A DNA stretch of 64,000 nt from Cladopsammia gracilis (Eukaryota > Cnidaria > Anthozoa > Scleractinia > Dendrophylliidae), in NCBI GenBank assembly GCA_022457155.1, contig JAJGOT010000450.1, positions 646,748 to 710,747 of the forward strand, written 5' to 3'. Made by a program: the position numbers and the translations under genes. This document shows positions 63,986 to 64,000 of this stretch, in pieces. The first letter of the stretch is position 1; every line of letters begins with the position of its first letter. The notes below the pieces were generated by a model. That model was not told the DNA's origin, ran no database searches, and worked only from the letters and a program-made list of their open reading frames with translations.

Positions 63986-64000
63986 TAAGTTCATTACGCA

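Overview
The window is animal nuclear DNA. It has AT-rich intergenic sequence, GT-AG introns, long animal-type secreted proteins, tRNA-derived SINEs, a BEL/Pao retroelement and a very dense load of small inverted-repeat elements. PAN-EGF-fibrinogen architecture together with an ALDH2-type gene and this repeat style suggests an anthozoan cnidarian, most likely a stony coral; this is inference, since no species marker is present. There are no operons, CRISPR arrays or rRNA.

Three host genes can be rebuilt exon by exon. (1) 397-4560, minus strand: a four-exon secreted protein (signal peptide, PAN/apple, EGF-like, fibrinogen-related domain; 365 aa). (2) 21484-30834, plus strand: its paralogue with identical intron phases (0, 1, 2) but a 2-nt frameshift in the PAN exon. 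The two genes are head to head and share their 5' leader sequence, so they look like an inverted duplication. (3) 34633-56578, plus strand: a complete 13-exon mitochondrial ALDH2-type aldehyde dehydrogenase (528 aa) whose introns are packed with repeats.

Between the two fibrinogen genes (10.4-18.1 kb) lies a stratified transposon block. A tRNA-derived SINE is interrupted near its 3' end by a non-LTR retrotransposon. That LINE is in turn interrupted by a BEL/Pao body running from the LTR R-U5 region to a truncated integrase. A 922-bp LINE segment is present on both sides of the BEL body with one mismatch, and one 13-bp target-site duplication encloses the whole composite. This fits double template switching during one target-primed reverse-transcription event, and it is the most interesting observation here. 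A hAT transposase C-terminal remnant follows at 17.9-18.1 kb.

The rest is non-coding. It holds long foldback elements (19.7 kb, 31.2 kb); TIR elements with recognisable target duplications (TA at 23.5 kb, 9 bp at 27.0 kb, 8 bp at 29.5 kb, 9-10 bp at 51.7 kb); a 90-bp minisatellite with higher-order structure in an ALDH intron (49.4-50.5 kb); three adjacent copies of an unusual TIR element with a tRNA-like core (57.8-59.3 kb, with a fourth copy at 32.7 kb); and LINE 3' ends and tails. From 56.6 kb to the end no host gene is seen.

All coordinates were read by eye from the sequence. Exon borders were checked for GT-AG sites and phase continuity, but no alignment or database search was run.
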